Assembly: GCA_001672075.1 (NCBI GenBank)
Contig: LJOT01000011.1
Span: 1-36,366, forward strand
Direction: 5' to 3'
DNA from: Anabaena sp. CRKS33
GTDB taxonomy: Bacteria > Cyanobacteriota > Cyanobacteriia > Cyanobacteriales > Nostocaceae
DNA length: 36,366 nucleotides
The position numbers were made by a program, and so were the translations under genes. Under the pieces are notes generated by a model that did no database searches, had not been told where the DNA came from, and saw only the letters and a list, made by a program, of their open reading frames with translations. Positions 1-7,943 of the stretch are shown here, piece by piece (the first letter of the stretch is position 1; the number at the start of each line of letters is the position of its first letter).

Positions 1-605
1 CGTGCTTCTCCACTTTGAAGATATAATAATTGCTCTGCTTGCATATCCATGATCCAAGTATTAAATTGATCACGTTGTAACCGATTTCCTACCTCTTTGC
101 GTATTTGCCAAATAGGAACTAACCCAGCATGACTATAGCTTTTATCTAGCTTGTCAAATAAACCAAGAATCTCTAATTTAAACTCTTCATAAGAACCAAT
201 TACCTCAACCTTAACCCCATTATCTAATACGACGGTCTTGTTTACAACCACACCAACCTGACGAAACCACCGCAATAGCGCATTAGCTACCCACGTCCCT
301 ATAGTCTTACCTGATTCAAACTCAAACTCATCACTACGCAAACCAGCACCTAACACATCTAAACCGATTGGTGAATTCAGAGTATAACTAATTGCCGATC
401 CTTTTTTAAGGATAGTAATAGCTCCCTGCCCTTGCAAATCCTCTAAAATACCTTGATAGTCGGTTATTTTCTGACCCTTAGACACCACCCGCTTGCCTAA
501 TTTACCCCTAGCTACCTTCTGTTCATTTGCTCCTAATTCCCACAATGCAAGCAGTAAGCGAGTTTTAGCGTAACTCCCCTGTAAATCCTTATTCTTTGAA
601 CTCAT
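1..605 (-). CDS. Partial hypothetical protein, possible tandem winged-helix regulator
   Basis: The gene runs off the left edge of the window: 201 codons plus two bases are visible from an ATG at 605 and no stop is met. I do not recognise the family with certainty. Residues about 12-80 (YAKTRLLLALWELG, then a basic stretch and ITDYQGILEDLQ) look like a helix-turn-helix followed by a beta wing (AITILKKGSAISYTL). Residues about 143-200 (GLVPIWQIRKEVGNRLQRDQF, then MQAEQLLYLQ) look like a second helical DNA-binding-type unit. The two are joined by a middle segment of mixed strand and helix. There is no signal peptide or membrane segment. It stands alone upstream of ndhO's terminator. A nucleic-acid-binding role is inference from secondary-structure pattern only. 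Confidence 0.65.
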   Translation of the reverse strand, partial: MSSKNKDLQGSYAKTRLLLALWELGANEQKVARGKLGKRVVSKGQKITDYQGILEDLQGQGAITILKKGSAISYTLNSPIGLDVLGAGLRSDEFEFESGKTIGTWVANALLRWFRQVGVVVNKTVVLDNGVKVEVIGSYEEFKLEILGLFDKLDKSYSHAGLVPIWQIRKEVGNRLQRDQFNTWIMDMQAEQLLYLQSGEA

Positions 606-753
606 GATGATGTGTGTTAAATGACTAAATTATTATAATAAAGATTGTGTTTTTTATGCAACCACAGCTAAAATATCGTTAATTTTCTCAATATTCGTGA
701 CATATCGCTGAAAATTATGAAAACAAAAATAAACCGCAAATATACGTAATTAA

Positions 754-782
754 ATCCCCGACATCTTGAAGAAGTCGGGGAT
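754..782 (-). terminator. Hairpin downstream of ndhO
   Basis: A 9-bp perfect stem (ATCCCCGAC pairing with GTCGGGGAT) closes an 11-base loop, 22 bases past the ndhO stop. The stem has the CCCCGAC/GTCGGGG core of a palindrome often dispersed in Nostocales genomes. It has no long T-run on the minus side, so it is a plausible transcript end or mRNA-stabilising stem rather than a textbook intrinsic terminator. Confidence 0.5.
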
Positions 783-803
783 CTGAAAAGGACTTGAGAG
801 TGA

Positions 804-1019
804 TTAAACGAACTCTTCCAACTGTTCTAATTTTAACCAAATATTTGGCGTTGGTACTCGTCCAAACTTAACCAAAGCATAGTCACCCTTGATATCAACA
901 ACTTCCCCTTGAGTTTCAAATAAATAACTAGGAAAGCGGGAATCACTAGCTTTAGCTTCCAGACTATTTTCCAACTTTTCCCGAATAGCGCGAACCATAT
1001 TCCCTTTTTTCACAGCCAT
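804..1019 (-). CDS. ndhO: NAD(P)H-quinone oxidoreductase subunit O
   Basis: A 71-residue protein matching NdhO over its whole length: the basic N-terminus ([20 protein letters not shown]), the central RFPSYLFET block and the C-terminal [16 protein letters not shown] block are family signatures. NdhO is a small peripheral subunit of the cyanobacterial/plastid NDH-1 complex in the thylakoid membrane, which drives cyclic electron flow around PSI and respiration. The length is normal for the family. The start is supported by an AAGG-type ribosome site about 7 bases upstream. It lies downstream of mutM and psaE on the same strand, but a 284-base gap to mutM suggests its own promoter. Confidence 0.95.
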   Translation of the reverse strand: MAVKKGNMVRAIREKLENSLEAKASDSRFPSYLFETQGEVVDIKGDYALVKFGRVPTPNIWLKLEQLEEFV

Positions 1020-1303
1020 AAGTTACCTTCGTTCCAAAATAAACGCCTTTACTGGAAATTTTATCTTGTAACTTCAACCTAAGGCTAATTTCTTTCATTA
1101 AAACAAATAACCGCCGATTTTCAAGTCAACCCATTGGCAGCAAACTCTTACATCTTATTTTATAAGATCGTAGTTCTTCCTCGTCAGTTACATGATAACA
1201 GATTTCAAGGGCATTGTCAACCCCCCAATTCTCTTTTTTCGCGGTTTTTTATTATTTATTTGCAAATTTTGGGGAAGTCTTTGGGTATTGGTGCGAAACA
1301 TGA

Positions 1304-2137
1304 TTATTTTTGACAATGAGAACAAAAATGGCTAGAACGACCACCTAATTTAATTCGCTGTATGATGTTACCACAAATTTTACAAGATTCCCCTGCCCGA
1401 TTATAAACCCAAGCAGCACCGCCATAATTACCGTTAACGCCTTGAACGCTGAGAAAATTACTAAAAGTTGTGCCACCTACGGCAATACTAGCTGATAAAA
1501 CCTCAATCATAGCAATTCGCAACAGTTCAATTTGGGGAATTTGTAATTCTATACCAAGGGTTGTAGGTAAAATACCACTTTTAAATAAAGCTTCATCAGC
1601 ATAAATATTACCTAATCCTGCCACCACCGACTGATCTAATAATCCAGTTTTAATGGGACGACGGGATTTTTTTAATTTACTGGCAAAATACTCTACTGTA
1701 AATTCTGGGTCAAAGGGGTCAAGGGCTAATTTGGCTAAACCTGTAATAATGTTTTCTACAGTCATGTCATTAGGAACATACCACATTTGTCCGAAAGTGC
1801 GCTGGTCAACAAAGCGCAATTCATGACCTTCGGAGAAAAATAAGCGAACTCTGGTATGTTTATGTAAAGGTTGATTTTGTTCTACCCATAATAATTGACC
1901 AGTCATTCGTAAATGAACACCCAAGAAAGAATGGGTACTAAGTTGAGCGATCAGATATTTGCCTCGACGATGCCAGGTAGTTATCTTAGTGCCTTTAATT
2001 TTATCAATAAACTCATTAGCAGAAAATGGATAGGCAATAGTGCGTTCTAGCAAGACATTTCCATCTGTAATTTCTCGATTCAGGGTGAATTGATTTAAAC
2101 CTCGGCGGACTGTTTCAACTTCGGGCAATTCAGGCAT
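1304..2137 (-). CDS. mutM: Formamidopyrimidine-DNA glycosylase
   Basis: A 277-residue bifunctional glycosylase/AP lyase that excises 8-oxoguanine and FAPY lesions. The protein opens with the invariant PELPE, whose Pro2 is the Schiff-base nucleophile and Glu3 the general acid. Lys60 in RRGKYL corresponds to the conserved beta-hairpin lysine. The C-terminal zinc finger is complete, with Cys252, Cys255, Cys272 and Cys275 and the conserved Arg267 on its hairpin. Length is typical. It follows psaE on the minus strand with a 265-base gap that contains a small inverted-repeat element. Proximity of a repair glycosylase to a PSI gene fits protection against photo-oxidative damage, though co-transcription is not shown. 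Confidence 0.96.
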   Translation of the reverse strand: MPELPEVETVRRGLNQFTLNREITDGNVLLERTIAYPFSANEFIDKIKGTKITTWHRRGKYLIAQLSTHSFLGVHLRMTGQLLWVEQNQPLHKHTRVRLFFSEGHELRFVDQRTFGQMWYVPNDMTVENIITGLAKLALDPFDPEFTVEYFASKLKKSRRPIKTGLLDQSVVAGLGNIYADEALFKSGILPTTLGIELQIPQIELLRIAMIEVLSASIAVGGTTFSNFLSVQGVNGNYGGAAWVYNRAGESCKICGNIIQRIKLGGRSSHFCSHCQK

Positions 2138-2236
2138 GAAGGTAAATAATATTTTAAAAAAACGTATAGTTCAAGACAGAATGGATAGGATATTTTACTA
2201 GACTTGAGTGATAACATCTGCCCAAAATCTAGTCAA

Positions 2237-2340
2237 GACTTACGCAAAACACAAAGAAAGTAGAGGTAATTCACCAATTACCACGAGAATGGGGCTTATG
2301 GTCACACCATGCAGACTATCAGTGATATCTTGCGTAAGTC
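2237..2340. mobile_element. Miniature inverted-repeat element (104 bp)
   Basis: The segment is bounded by perfect 11-bp terminal inverted repeats, GACTTACGCAA at the left and its complement TTGCGTAAGTC at the right; allowing one mismatch the repeats extend to about 15 bp. It encodes no protein. Inside are two short stems (GGTAATT/AATTACC and ATGGT/ACCAT). It sits in the gap between psaE and mutM. The ACTTACGCA-type terminus is familiar from dispersed cyanobacterial elements. Target duplication is not clear. Confidence 0.6.
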
Positions 2341-2402
2341 CTGGTGATATGATTAATTGTTAGCGTAGGCTACTTTTAATCAAACTCCTGTCGGTTGGCT
2401 GT

Positions 2403-2612
2403 TTACTTTGCTTTAGCAGCGGGCGGTGCTACTTCGATTAATTCATCTACAGCAAAGTTGCTAGTATTAACACCAGAGTAGTTAACTTTGTCAAATCTGA
2501 CAATTACAGGGTATTTGATGGCGCTTTTTTCAATAGAAGCGACTGTACCAACTTCCTGAAACCAGTAGGACTCAGGACGCATAATACGGACCCTAGAAGC
2601 ACGTTGAACCAT
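2403..2612 (-). CDS. psaE: Photosystem I reaction centre subunit IV
   Basis: A 69-residue PsaE, the stromal/cytoplasmic PSI subunit with an SH3-like barrel that helps dock ferredoxin and supports cyclic electron flow. The signature segments [36 protein letters not shown] and [10 protein letters not shown] cover the whole barrel. A short Ala/Pro/Lys tail (APPAAKAK) follows, as in many cyanobacterial homologues. The start ATG is preceded by AAGGGAAGATAC, a good ribosome site. It stands alone with about 210 bases of leader upstream, consistent with a strong dedicated promoter. Confidence 0.97.
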   Translation of the reverse strand: MVQRASRVRIMRPESYWFQEVGTVASIEKSAIKYPVIVRFDKVNYSGVNTSNFAVDELIEVAPPAAKAK

Positions 2613-2823
2613 GATGTATCTTCCCTTTTGAAGAATGAATGCCGTAAAGTAGGGCTGATTGTTCTCACTCTACAACAACAGAGGCGTATCCTTGGGTTTT
2701 GTTAAGTTATTTATCAAATTGGTCGGTTTTGATGGGTAATAAGTTGCTAATCTTGTCAATGACCTCTTGACATAGTAGAGGCAATAGTGTAACTTCGTTG
2801 GCAAAGACTTCTTGCAAAATGTT

Positions 2824-3414
2824 TTATGTCTTACTCAATACAAAAACGTTACCTTCGTTACCTCTGGCAATACGGAGGTCATCATCTAGATAAGTGATAT
2901 CTAACCAAGCTTGTTGTTGTTGACTTTGAATGGGAAAATCAAAAGCTAATTTATTTTGAAAATGTCCAGATTCAATTTGTTGGACAAAATTCCCAGGTGT
3001 TGTATAGCCAATTAAACGCTGTAAACCAATGATAGAACGCTGGAATTTAACCTGTACACGAGATTGTGATACTGGTAAAAATTTAGCAACAACGCTGACT
3101 AATCCCTCTAAGGCAGGAATACCGTAGATCTCAGCTATGTTATAAACACTGTTAGTTTCTACCCGAATACATTGGTAAATCTGACCGAGTTGACAAAATG
3201 GCAGACGATCTATGTTTAATAAAGCCTTGCTTGTAGTGTATAGTAGTCGCCAGTTGCCTTCTAGTAAATTACTAGCTGCTAGGGGACTTGGTGTAGGATT
3301 AAAATCTTCAAGGTTAGCGATCGCTGCTAAAATAGCTTGTTGTTGTGCTGCATTGACCAACAAACCGCGATTTGTGCCAGCAACTATATCTATGAGATTT
3401 GACTTACCTATCAT
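2824..3414 (-). CDS. PAP/fibrillin family protein
   Basis: A 196-residue plastid-lipid-associated/fibrillin-like protein. The family pattern is visible: an N-terminal helix (AAQQQAILAAIANLED), then the lipocalin-like motif LLEGNWRLLYTTSKALL, QIYQCIR and the closing YLDDDLRIARGNEGNVFVLSK. In cyanobacteria and plastids these proteins associate with thylakoids or plastoglobule-like bodies and are linked to photoprotection. I chose the ATG at 3414 rather than one 24 codons upstream because the family begins here and TTGAGGC lies about 10 bases before it. It is divergent from the DUF3134 gene across about 270 bases. The precise ligand is unknown. Confidence 0.85.
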   Translation of the reverse strand: MIGKSNLIDIVAGTNRGLLVNAAQQQAILAAIANLEDFNPTPSPLAASNLLEGNWRLLYTTSKALLNIDRLPFCQLGQIYQCIRVETNSVYNIAEIYGIPALEGLVSVVAKFLPVSQSRVQVKFQRSIIGLQRLIGYTTPGNFVQQIESGHFQNKLAFDFPIQSQQQQAWLDITYLDDDLRIARGNEGNVFVLSKT

Positions 3415-3681
3415 TGTTTTTTGCCTCAAGAGTATACATACTGAAACAGTATCAAGGAGATATAGATGTCCCCTATCTATAAGCATACAACTCTAAAATC
3501 TGGACTTTTTAGCCACTATTTCCTAACTAAGTGAATAACTCCATGAAAAGGATAAAAATTTTGTTGATTTTGTTTAATTCGGATAAAGCAATTAAAGAGT
3601 TGAATCAAGGATAAAATAACTCGTATCAAATGATAGACTGTTAATGTCTAGTTAGATAAACCTTTAGGTGTGATTGTTGAT

Positions 3682-3921
3682 ATGTTAGATTCTCCCCTAC
3701 GCGAAGCGCCCAGAAACCAGCGAGCAGCGGTTATTCCCGTCAAACAGGAATCCTCCATGTTAGACTGGTTACGACTAAGTGGCCGACTGATAGCCCGTGA
3801 AGTCCATGAAACAGACTCCCGGGAAGATGTAGAAGTAATATCCGATTTTCTGATTGCAGACGACGGAATTGGTGATATTGATTACGATGACGACGATGAT
3901 ATAACTATTGATGAAGATTAG
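3682..3921 (+). CDS. DUF3134 family protein
   Basis: A 79-residue cyanobacterial protein of unknown function with the family opening MLDSPLREAPRNQRAAVIPV and the block SSMLDWLRLSGRLIARE, followed by a very acidic tail (DIDYDDDDDITIDED). No membrane segment or catalytic motif is seen. A GTG four codons upstream (3670) is in frame, but the ATG at 3682 is the usual start and AGGTG lies about 11 bases before it. It lies 90 bases ahead of mraY on the same strand and may be co-transcribed with it. The small size and acidic tail suggest a binding partner rather than an enzyme; that is inference. Confidence 0.85.
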   Translation: MLDSPLREAPRNQRAAVIPVKQESSMLDWLRLSGRLIAREVHETDSREDVEVISDFLIADDGIGDIDYDDDDDITIDED

Positions 3922-4011
3922 GTGTGAGTATTTTGGAAACTACGGACACCAAATATTGACAATATTGTTTGATTTAGGTTTTTTATAAGTGTGGAGTGAA
4001 GGATTTTTTTT

Positions 4012-5118
4012 GTGGACGCTAAGTTTAAATTATCTCCTAACCAAGGTTTGAATTTTTCGGGAATTAGGTTAGCCTCAATGCTAACAATGTTACTAACTAC
4101 AACTTCCTTGATTTTAGATTGGGTGGGGCAGAGGAATCCCTGGTATACTACCTCCTTAACCTTGCCTCTTTTCTTGTCTGCTGTAATTGTGGGTATCCTT
4201 GGCCAGCAGGTAATACCTATTTTACAAGCACTAAAAACCGGGCAAATTATCCGGGAAGATGGACCTCAAGCACATTTAAAAAAAGCAGGAACTCCAACGA
4301 TGGGGGGTATATTTTTTATCCCTGTGGCCGTGGTAGTTGCTTGTATACTATCTAACTTTTCTCAAGATGTAGTTGCCGTTTCCGCTTTAACTCTGAGTTA
4401 CGGTTTAATTGGCTGGTTAGACGACTGGCAAATTTTGCGGCGTAAATCAAATAAAGGCATATCTCCTAAGACGAAATTGGCTTTACAAGTTATCTTCGGG
4501 GCGCTGTTTTGTTTCTGGCTGATGCTTAAAGGTGATTTTAGCATAACTAATATTCATTTGCCTTGGGCGGGTTTATCCTTGCCTTTAGGACTGTTGTTTT
4601 GGCCTCTAGCGGGTTTTGTCTTAGTCGCGGAGAGCAATGCTACTAATTTAACAGATGGTGTGGATGGTTTAGCAGCGGGAACAGTAGCGATCGCTATTTT
4701 CGCATTGGGTGTGATCATTGGCCCAACTTCTCCCGACTTGATGGTTTTCTGTGCTGCTGTCAGTGGTAGCTGCTTAGGATTTCTAGCCTATAACCGCAAC
4801 CCAGCTAGTGTTTTCATGGGTGACACTGGTTCTTTAGCCCTGGGTGGGGCTTTAGCTGCTGTCGCGTTGGTGACAAATTCTTTAGTATCATTGTTTATCC
4901 TGAGTGGGATTTTCTTTGTAGAAACCCTTTCTGTTATGGCTCAAGTCAGTTATTATAAAGCGACCAAAGGACCAGACGGTAAGGGTAAGCGATTATTTAA
5001 AATGGCTCCTTTACATCATCATTTAGAATTAACTGGTTGGTCTGAATTACAAGTAGTGGCAGTTTTTTATATGATTGCTGCTGTTCTCGCTTTTGTTTGT
5101 ATTATCAGCATAAAATAA
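4012..5118 (+). CDS. mraY: Phospho-N-acetylmuramoyl-pentapeptide-transferase
   Basis: A 368-residue polytopic membrane enzyme that transfers phospho-MurNAc-pentapeptide from UDP to undecaprenyl phosphate, making lipid I for peptidoglycan. The family hallmarks are all present: KKAGTPTMGG, the GWLDDWQILRRKSNKG loop with the catalytic Asp pair, NATNLTDGVDGLAAG, VFMGDTGSLALGG and the C-terminal MAPLHHHLELTGWSE motif. About ten hydrophobic segments can be traced. The start is a GTG at 4012 with GAAGGA about 8 bases upstream; the N-terminal 50 residues before the conserved core are longer than in E. coli, as is usual in cyanobacteria. A strong intrinsic terminator follows at 5159. Confidence 0.96.
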   Translation: MDAKFKLSPNQGLNFSGIRLASMLTMLLTTTSLILDWVGQRNPWYTTSLTLPLFLSAVIVGILGQQVIPILQALKTGQIIREDGPQAHLKKAGTPTMGGIFFIPVAVVVACILSNFSQDVVAVSALTLSYGLIGWLDDWQILRRKSNKGISPKTKLALQVIFGALFCFWLMLKGDFSITNIHLPWAGLSLPLGLLFWPLAGFVLVAESNATNLTDGVDGLAAGTVAIAIFALGVIIGPTSPDLMVFCAAVSGSCLGFLAYNRNPASVFMGDTGSLALGGALAAVALVTNSLVSLFILSGIFFVETLSVMAQVSYYKATKGPDGKGKRLFKMAPLHHHLELTGWSELQVVAVFYMIAAVLAFVCIISIK

Positions 5119-5158
5119 GCAGATTTAATCATCGAATTTTTCAGGAAAATAAATTCAA

Positions 5159-5202
5159 AACCTGCAAATGTGGATCAATCCAAATTTGCAGGTTATTTTT
5201 TC
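5159..5202 (+). terminator. Intrinsic terminator of mraY
   Basis: An 11-bp perfect stem (AACCTGCAAAT with ATTTGCAGGTT), with a further inner TGGA/TCCA stem and a TCAA loop, is followed by ATTTTTTC. It begins 41 bases after the mraY stop. Confidence 0.85.
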
Positions 5203-5281
5203 GATGCTGTAGCTCTTAATTATGCAATACTTAATATATAATATTCTCTATTAAGTAGGTGAGCGGAAAAAAACCGACATA

Positions 5282-5384
5282 CAGCACTTCCCGGTGTTAT
5301 AAGGTACATATCTAGCGGGCAAGATGCCCGCACCACAAGAGTTTCATGATTCAATTTTGTACCTCATCAGTGCGGAAAATGCTG
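5282..5384 (+). mobile_element. Miniature element B, copy 1, inserted in element A with TA duplication
   Basis: A 103-bp insert flanked by TA on both sides (5280-5281 and 5385-5386). The copy of element A at 32791-32906 has a single TA at the matching point, so the empty site is preserved. The ends are imperfect inverted repeats, CAGCACTTCCCG and the complement of CAGCATTTTCCG (10 of 12 match). The interior holds a GCGGGC/GCCCGC stem and paired GGTACA/TGTACC arms, so the whole element can fold on itself. TA target choice is typical of IS630/Tc1-type transposition. Confidence 0.8.
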
Positions 5385-5427
5385 TAAGTAACGAAAAGTA
5401 AAGTTGCCCAAAACCGTCACAGCGAAG

Positions 5428-5480
5428 CCTGTTCCCTGTTCCCTGTTCCCTGTTCCCTGTTCCCTGTTCCCTGTTCCCTT
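5428..5480 (+). repeat. 7-bp tandem repeat, seven units
   Basis: Seven perfect direct copies of CCTGTTC followed by CCTT, inside element A copy 1. The other copy of the element has only one recognisable unit at the same place. Short heptad repeats of this kind are a known feature of heterocystous cyanobacterial genomes. Confidence 0.9.
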
Positions 5481-5525
5481 GTCATAACGACAATTTTTAA
5501 CGCCAACCTACTTACCTATCCCCTT

Positions 5526-6506
5526 ATGTCAATTATTGTTGCAGAAAATCTGAATAAATCCTATCCAGTAGCAATTAAAAATCCAGGAATAAGAGGAACA
5601 ATTACCCACTTTTTTCGTCGTAATTATCGTTTAATTAAAGCCGTTCAAGATGTTTCCTTTACTATTGAACCTGGGGAAATTGTCGGTTTTTTAGGTCCCA
5701 ATGGTGCAGGGAAAACTACGACTTTAAAAATGCTAACAGGATTAATTCATCCTTCGAGTGGTCTAGTTAAGGTTGGTGGATTTGTTCCCTTTCGTCGTCA
5801 GGAAACATTTCTGCAAAAAATCACCTTAGTCATGGGACAAAAACAGCAATTAATCTGGGATTTACCTGCCTTAGATTCTCTCAGAATTAACGCCGCAGTT
5901 TATAATATTTCTGATAAAGAATTTCAGCGTCGCGTTGGGGAATTAACAGAAATGTTGGGTTTAGAAGGTAAACTAACTCAACCAGTGCGAAAATTATCAT
6001 TAGGGGAAAGAATGAAAGCTGAAATATTAGCAGCACTTTTACACCGTCCCCAAGTCTTATTTTTAGACGAACCCACTTTAGGGTTAGATGTTAATGCTCA
6101 AGTGGGAGTACGTCAATTTCTAAAGGAATATAATCAACTTTATCAAGCCACAATATTACTAACCAGTCATTATATGGCTGATATTACAGCTTTGTGTCCA
6201 CGAGTATTATTAATTCACGAAGGAAAATTAATGTATGATGGTAGTTTAGAGGGATTATTAGAAAGTTTTGCTCCCTATCGAGAAATTTATGTCGAATTAG
6301 CTCAAGTATTACCATTAGCACAACTTATGTCCTATGGTGATGTGCAAATGGTAGAAGGAAGAACAGTGAGATTTATTGTTCAGCAAGAAGCATTAACTCA
6401 GACTGTATCCCGGATTTTAGCTGATTTAGCAGTGGTAGATTTAACAGTTACAGAACCACCAGTAGAAGAGGTAATTGGCCGAGTTTTTGAAAAAGGATTT
6501 ATTTGA
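5526..6506 (+). CDS. ABC-2 type exporter, ATP-binding protein
   Basis: A 326-residue ABC ATPase. Walker A is GPNGAGKT (57-64), the signature is LSLGE (157-161), Walker B is VLFLDEP (177-183) and the switch His is 215 in LLTSHYMAD. The N-terminal 35 residues and the last 80 residues extend beyond the minimal domain, as in ABC-2 exporters of the DUF990-linked group. It would energise export of an unknown lipid, drug or glycan through the permease encoded 96 bases downstream. There is no clear ribosome site: the 11 bases before the ATG (TACCTATCCCCTT) follow directly on a miniature element that therefore forms the leader. Substrate cannot be told from sequence. Confidence 0.9.
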   Translation: MSIIVAENLNKSYPVAIKNPGIRGTITHFFRRNYRLIKAVQDVSFTIEPGEIVGFLGPNGAGKTTTLKMLTGLIHPSSGLVKVGGFVPFRRQETFLQKITLVMGQKQQLIWDLPALDSLRINAAVYNISDKEFQRRVGELTEMLGLEGKLTQPVRKLSLGERMKAEILAALLHRPQVLFLDEPTLGLDVNAQVGVRQFLKEYNQLYQATILLTSHYMADITALCPRVLLIHEGKLMYDGSLEGLLESFAPYREIYVELAQVLPLAQLMSYGDVQMVEGRTVRFIVQQEALTQTVSRILADLAVVDLTVTEPPVEEVIGRVFEKGFI

Positions 6507-6520
6507 AAACCCCACCCTAA

Positions 6521-6543
6521 CCCTCCCCTTACTAAGGGGAGGG
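6521..6543. repeat. CCCTCCCCTT/AAGGGGAGGG hairpin between ABC genes
   Basis: A 10-bp perfect stem with a 3-base loop in the 96-base gap between the ABC ATPase and permease genes, followed by an imperfect run of TGTAAC/CTGTAAC units. There is no T-run, so it is more likely a processing or attenuating stem, or a dispersed repeat, than a full terminator. Confidence 0.6.
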
Positions 6544-6602
6544 GACTGGACTGTAACCTGTAACTGTAACCTGTTACTTATCACCTCTCCCCATAAATAA
6601 CC

Positions 6603-7391
6603 ATGAAAAAAGCGATTAAAAAAGCCTTAACTTTACTGTCAGTTTACTATGCTTATATGCTGGAATATCGCTCAGAATTAATCCTCTGGGTTCTAGCAGG
6701 TTCTCTACCAATGATTATGATGGGTATTTGGGTACAAGCAGCCGAAAGTGGTAAATTTGGGTTTCAACCTGTAGATTTTGCTCGGTATTTCTTTGCTGTT
6801 TTCCTGACTAAACAAATTAGTGTGGTTTGGGTAATTTATGACTTTGAAAAAGAAATATTAGAAGGTAAACTTTCTCTAAAATTATTACAGCCTTTAGATC
6901 CAATTTGGCATCATCTTGGTAGTCATTTAGGTGAAAGAGTCGCTCGAATGCCTTTTGTATTACTTTTATCCACATTCTTTTTTGTTCTCTATCCCCAAGC
7001 CTTTTGGTTTCCTGATATAGGTAATTTATGCCTATTTATCTTAGCAGCAATTATGGCTTTTGCTTTAAGATTTATCATTCAATATACCGTTGCTATGTTG
7101 GCATTTTGGACAGAAAGAGCAGCAGCTTTAGAAAATTTATGGATGTTGTGTTTTCTATTTTTATCGGGTTTAATAGCACCTTTAGATGTCTTTCCCGAAA
7201 ATATCAGAAACATAGTTATGTTAACACCTTTTCCCTACATGATTAATTTCCCTGCGAGTATTTTGGTGGGACTACCTGTAAATTTAACTAGGGGATTTTT
7301 GTCAATTATTGGTTGGTTTCTTGTATTTTTAGGCGCTAATCGTTTTTTATGGCGTAAGGGTTTAAAACGCTATTCTGGTATGGGGGCTTAA
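6603..7391 (+). CDS. ABC-2 family permease
   Basis: A 262-residue membrane protein with about six hydrophobic segments (near residues 25-45, 62-80, 115-135, 142-165, 175-195 and 228-250). The pattern YAYMLEYRSELILWVLAGSL at the N-terminus and the LEGKLSLKLLQPLDPIWHHL loop are typical of the ABC-2/DUF990 permeases that pair with the ATPase just upstream. It has no signal peptide. In many cyanobacteria this kind of ATPase is accompanied by two related permeases; only one is found here, so it either homodimerises or its partner is elsewhere. Substrate is unknown. The gene ends 29 bases from the convergent moaB gene. Confidence 0.85.
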   Translation: MKKAIKKALTLLSVYYAYMLEYRSELILWVLAGSLPMIMMGIWVQAAESGKFGFQPVDFARYFFAVFLTKQISVVWVIYDFEKEILEGKLSLKLLQPLDPIWHHLGSHLGERVARMPFVLLLSTFFFVLYPQAFWFPDIGNLCLFILAAIMAFALRFIIQYTVAMLAFWTERAAALENLWMLCFLFLSGLIAPLDVFPENIRNIVMLTPFPYMINFPASILVGLPVNLTRGFLSIIGWFLVFLGANRFLWRKGLKRYSGMGA

Positions 7392-7420
7392 CACACTTTT
7401 GATTTATCAGGGTTTGAGGT

Positions 7421-7927
7421 TTATTTGACCTGTTTAACTAAATGCACCAATTCCGGTAAAATCAATTTTTCCATACCCAGTCGCACAGCATTACTAGAAC
7501 CAGGAAGAGAAAAAATAATTTTATTTTTATAAACACCAGCAACAGCGCGGGAAGCCATAGCCCGTGAACCAATTTCTTGATAACTTAAAAACCGAAATAA
7601 TTCCCCAAATCCTGGTAAAGTTTTTTCTAATAACTTTTCTAAGGTATCATAGGTAGTGTCTCTGGGAGCAATTCCCGTTCCCCCATTAAAAATTACAGCG
7701 CTGATACAAGGATATTCAGCCAAAACTTCCATCTGGGCTGTAATTTCTCTTGACTCATCTTTGATAATCTGATACAACTCTACGATGTGATGGTCAGCTA
7801 AAAGTAGTTCTTTAATTAATTGGCCACTTTTATCTGTCTCTGGGGAACGGGTATCACTGACGGTAATAACTGCACAATTTACAGAAATTTCTTCTGTATT
7901 TGCGTGTGGTGTAAATTCCATAGACAT
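7421..7927 (-). CDS. moaB: Molybdenum cofactor biosynthesis protein B
   Basis: A 168-residue MoaB/Mog-type protein of the MPT-binding fold, acting on molybdopterin (adenylylation step) in molybdenum cofactor synthesis. Diagnostic stretches are AVITVSDTRSPETDKSGQ at the N-terminus, the nucleotide/MPT-binding NGGTGIAPRDTTYDTLEKLL and KIIFSLPGSSNAVRLGMEKLILPELVHL at the end. The cofactor would serve nitrate reductase in this organism. The leader (7944-7985) is made of six 7-bp repeats. moaE lies 23 kb away on the other strand, so the pathway genes are dispersed. Confidence 0.92.
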   Translation of the reverse strand: MSMEFTPHANTEEISVNCAVITVSDTRSPETDKSGQLIKELLLADHHIVELYQIIKDESREITAQMEVLAEYPCISAVIFNGGTGIAPRDTTYDTLEKLLEKTLPGFGELFRFLSYQEIGSRAMASRAVAGVYKNKIIFSLPGSSNAVRLGMEKLILPELVHLVKQVK

Positions 7928-7943
7928 TTTAAATTTTAGTCAA

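Larger units (their letters stand above)
5252..5514 (+). mobile_element. Miniature element A, copy 1 (carries a nested element and a heptad array)
   Basis: The ends are inverted repeats: TAAGTAGGTGAGCG at 5252 and CGCCAACCTACTTA ending at 5514. A second copy of the same element lies on the opposite strand at 32791-32906. Shared stretches include GGAAAAAAACCGACATA, AGTAACGAAAAGTAAAGTT, GCCCAAAACC and AACGACAATTTTTAACG. This copy is longer because element B (5282-5384) has inserted into it and because a 7-bp repeat has expanded at 5428-5476. No protein is encoded. It ends only 11 bases before the ATG of the ABC ATPase gene. Confidence 0.75.

Noticed and set aside
3212..3496. 94-codon plus-strand frame opposite the PAP/fibrillin gene
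   Set aside because: Antisense shadow of a well-matched family gene.
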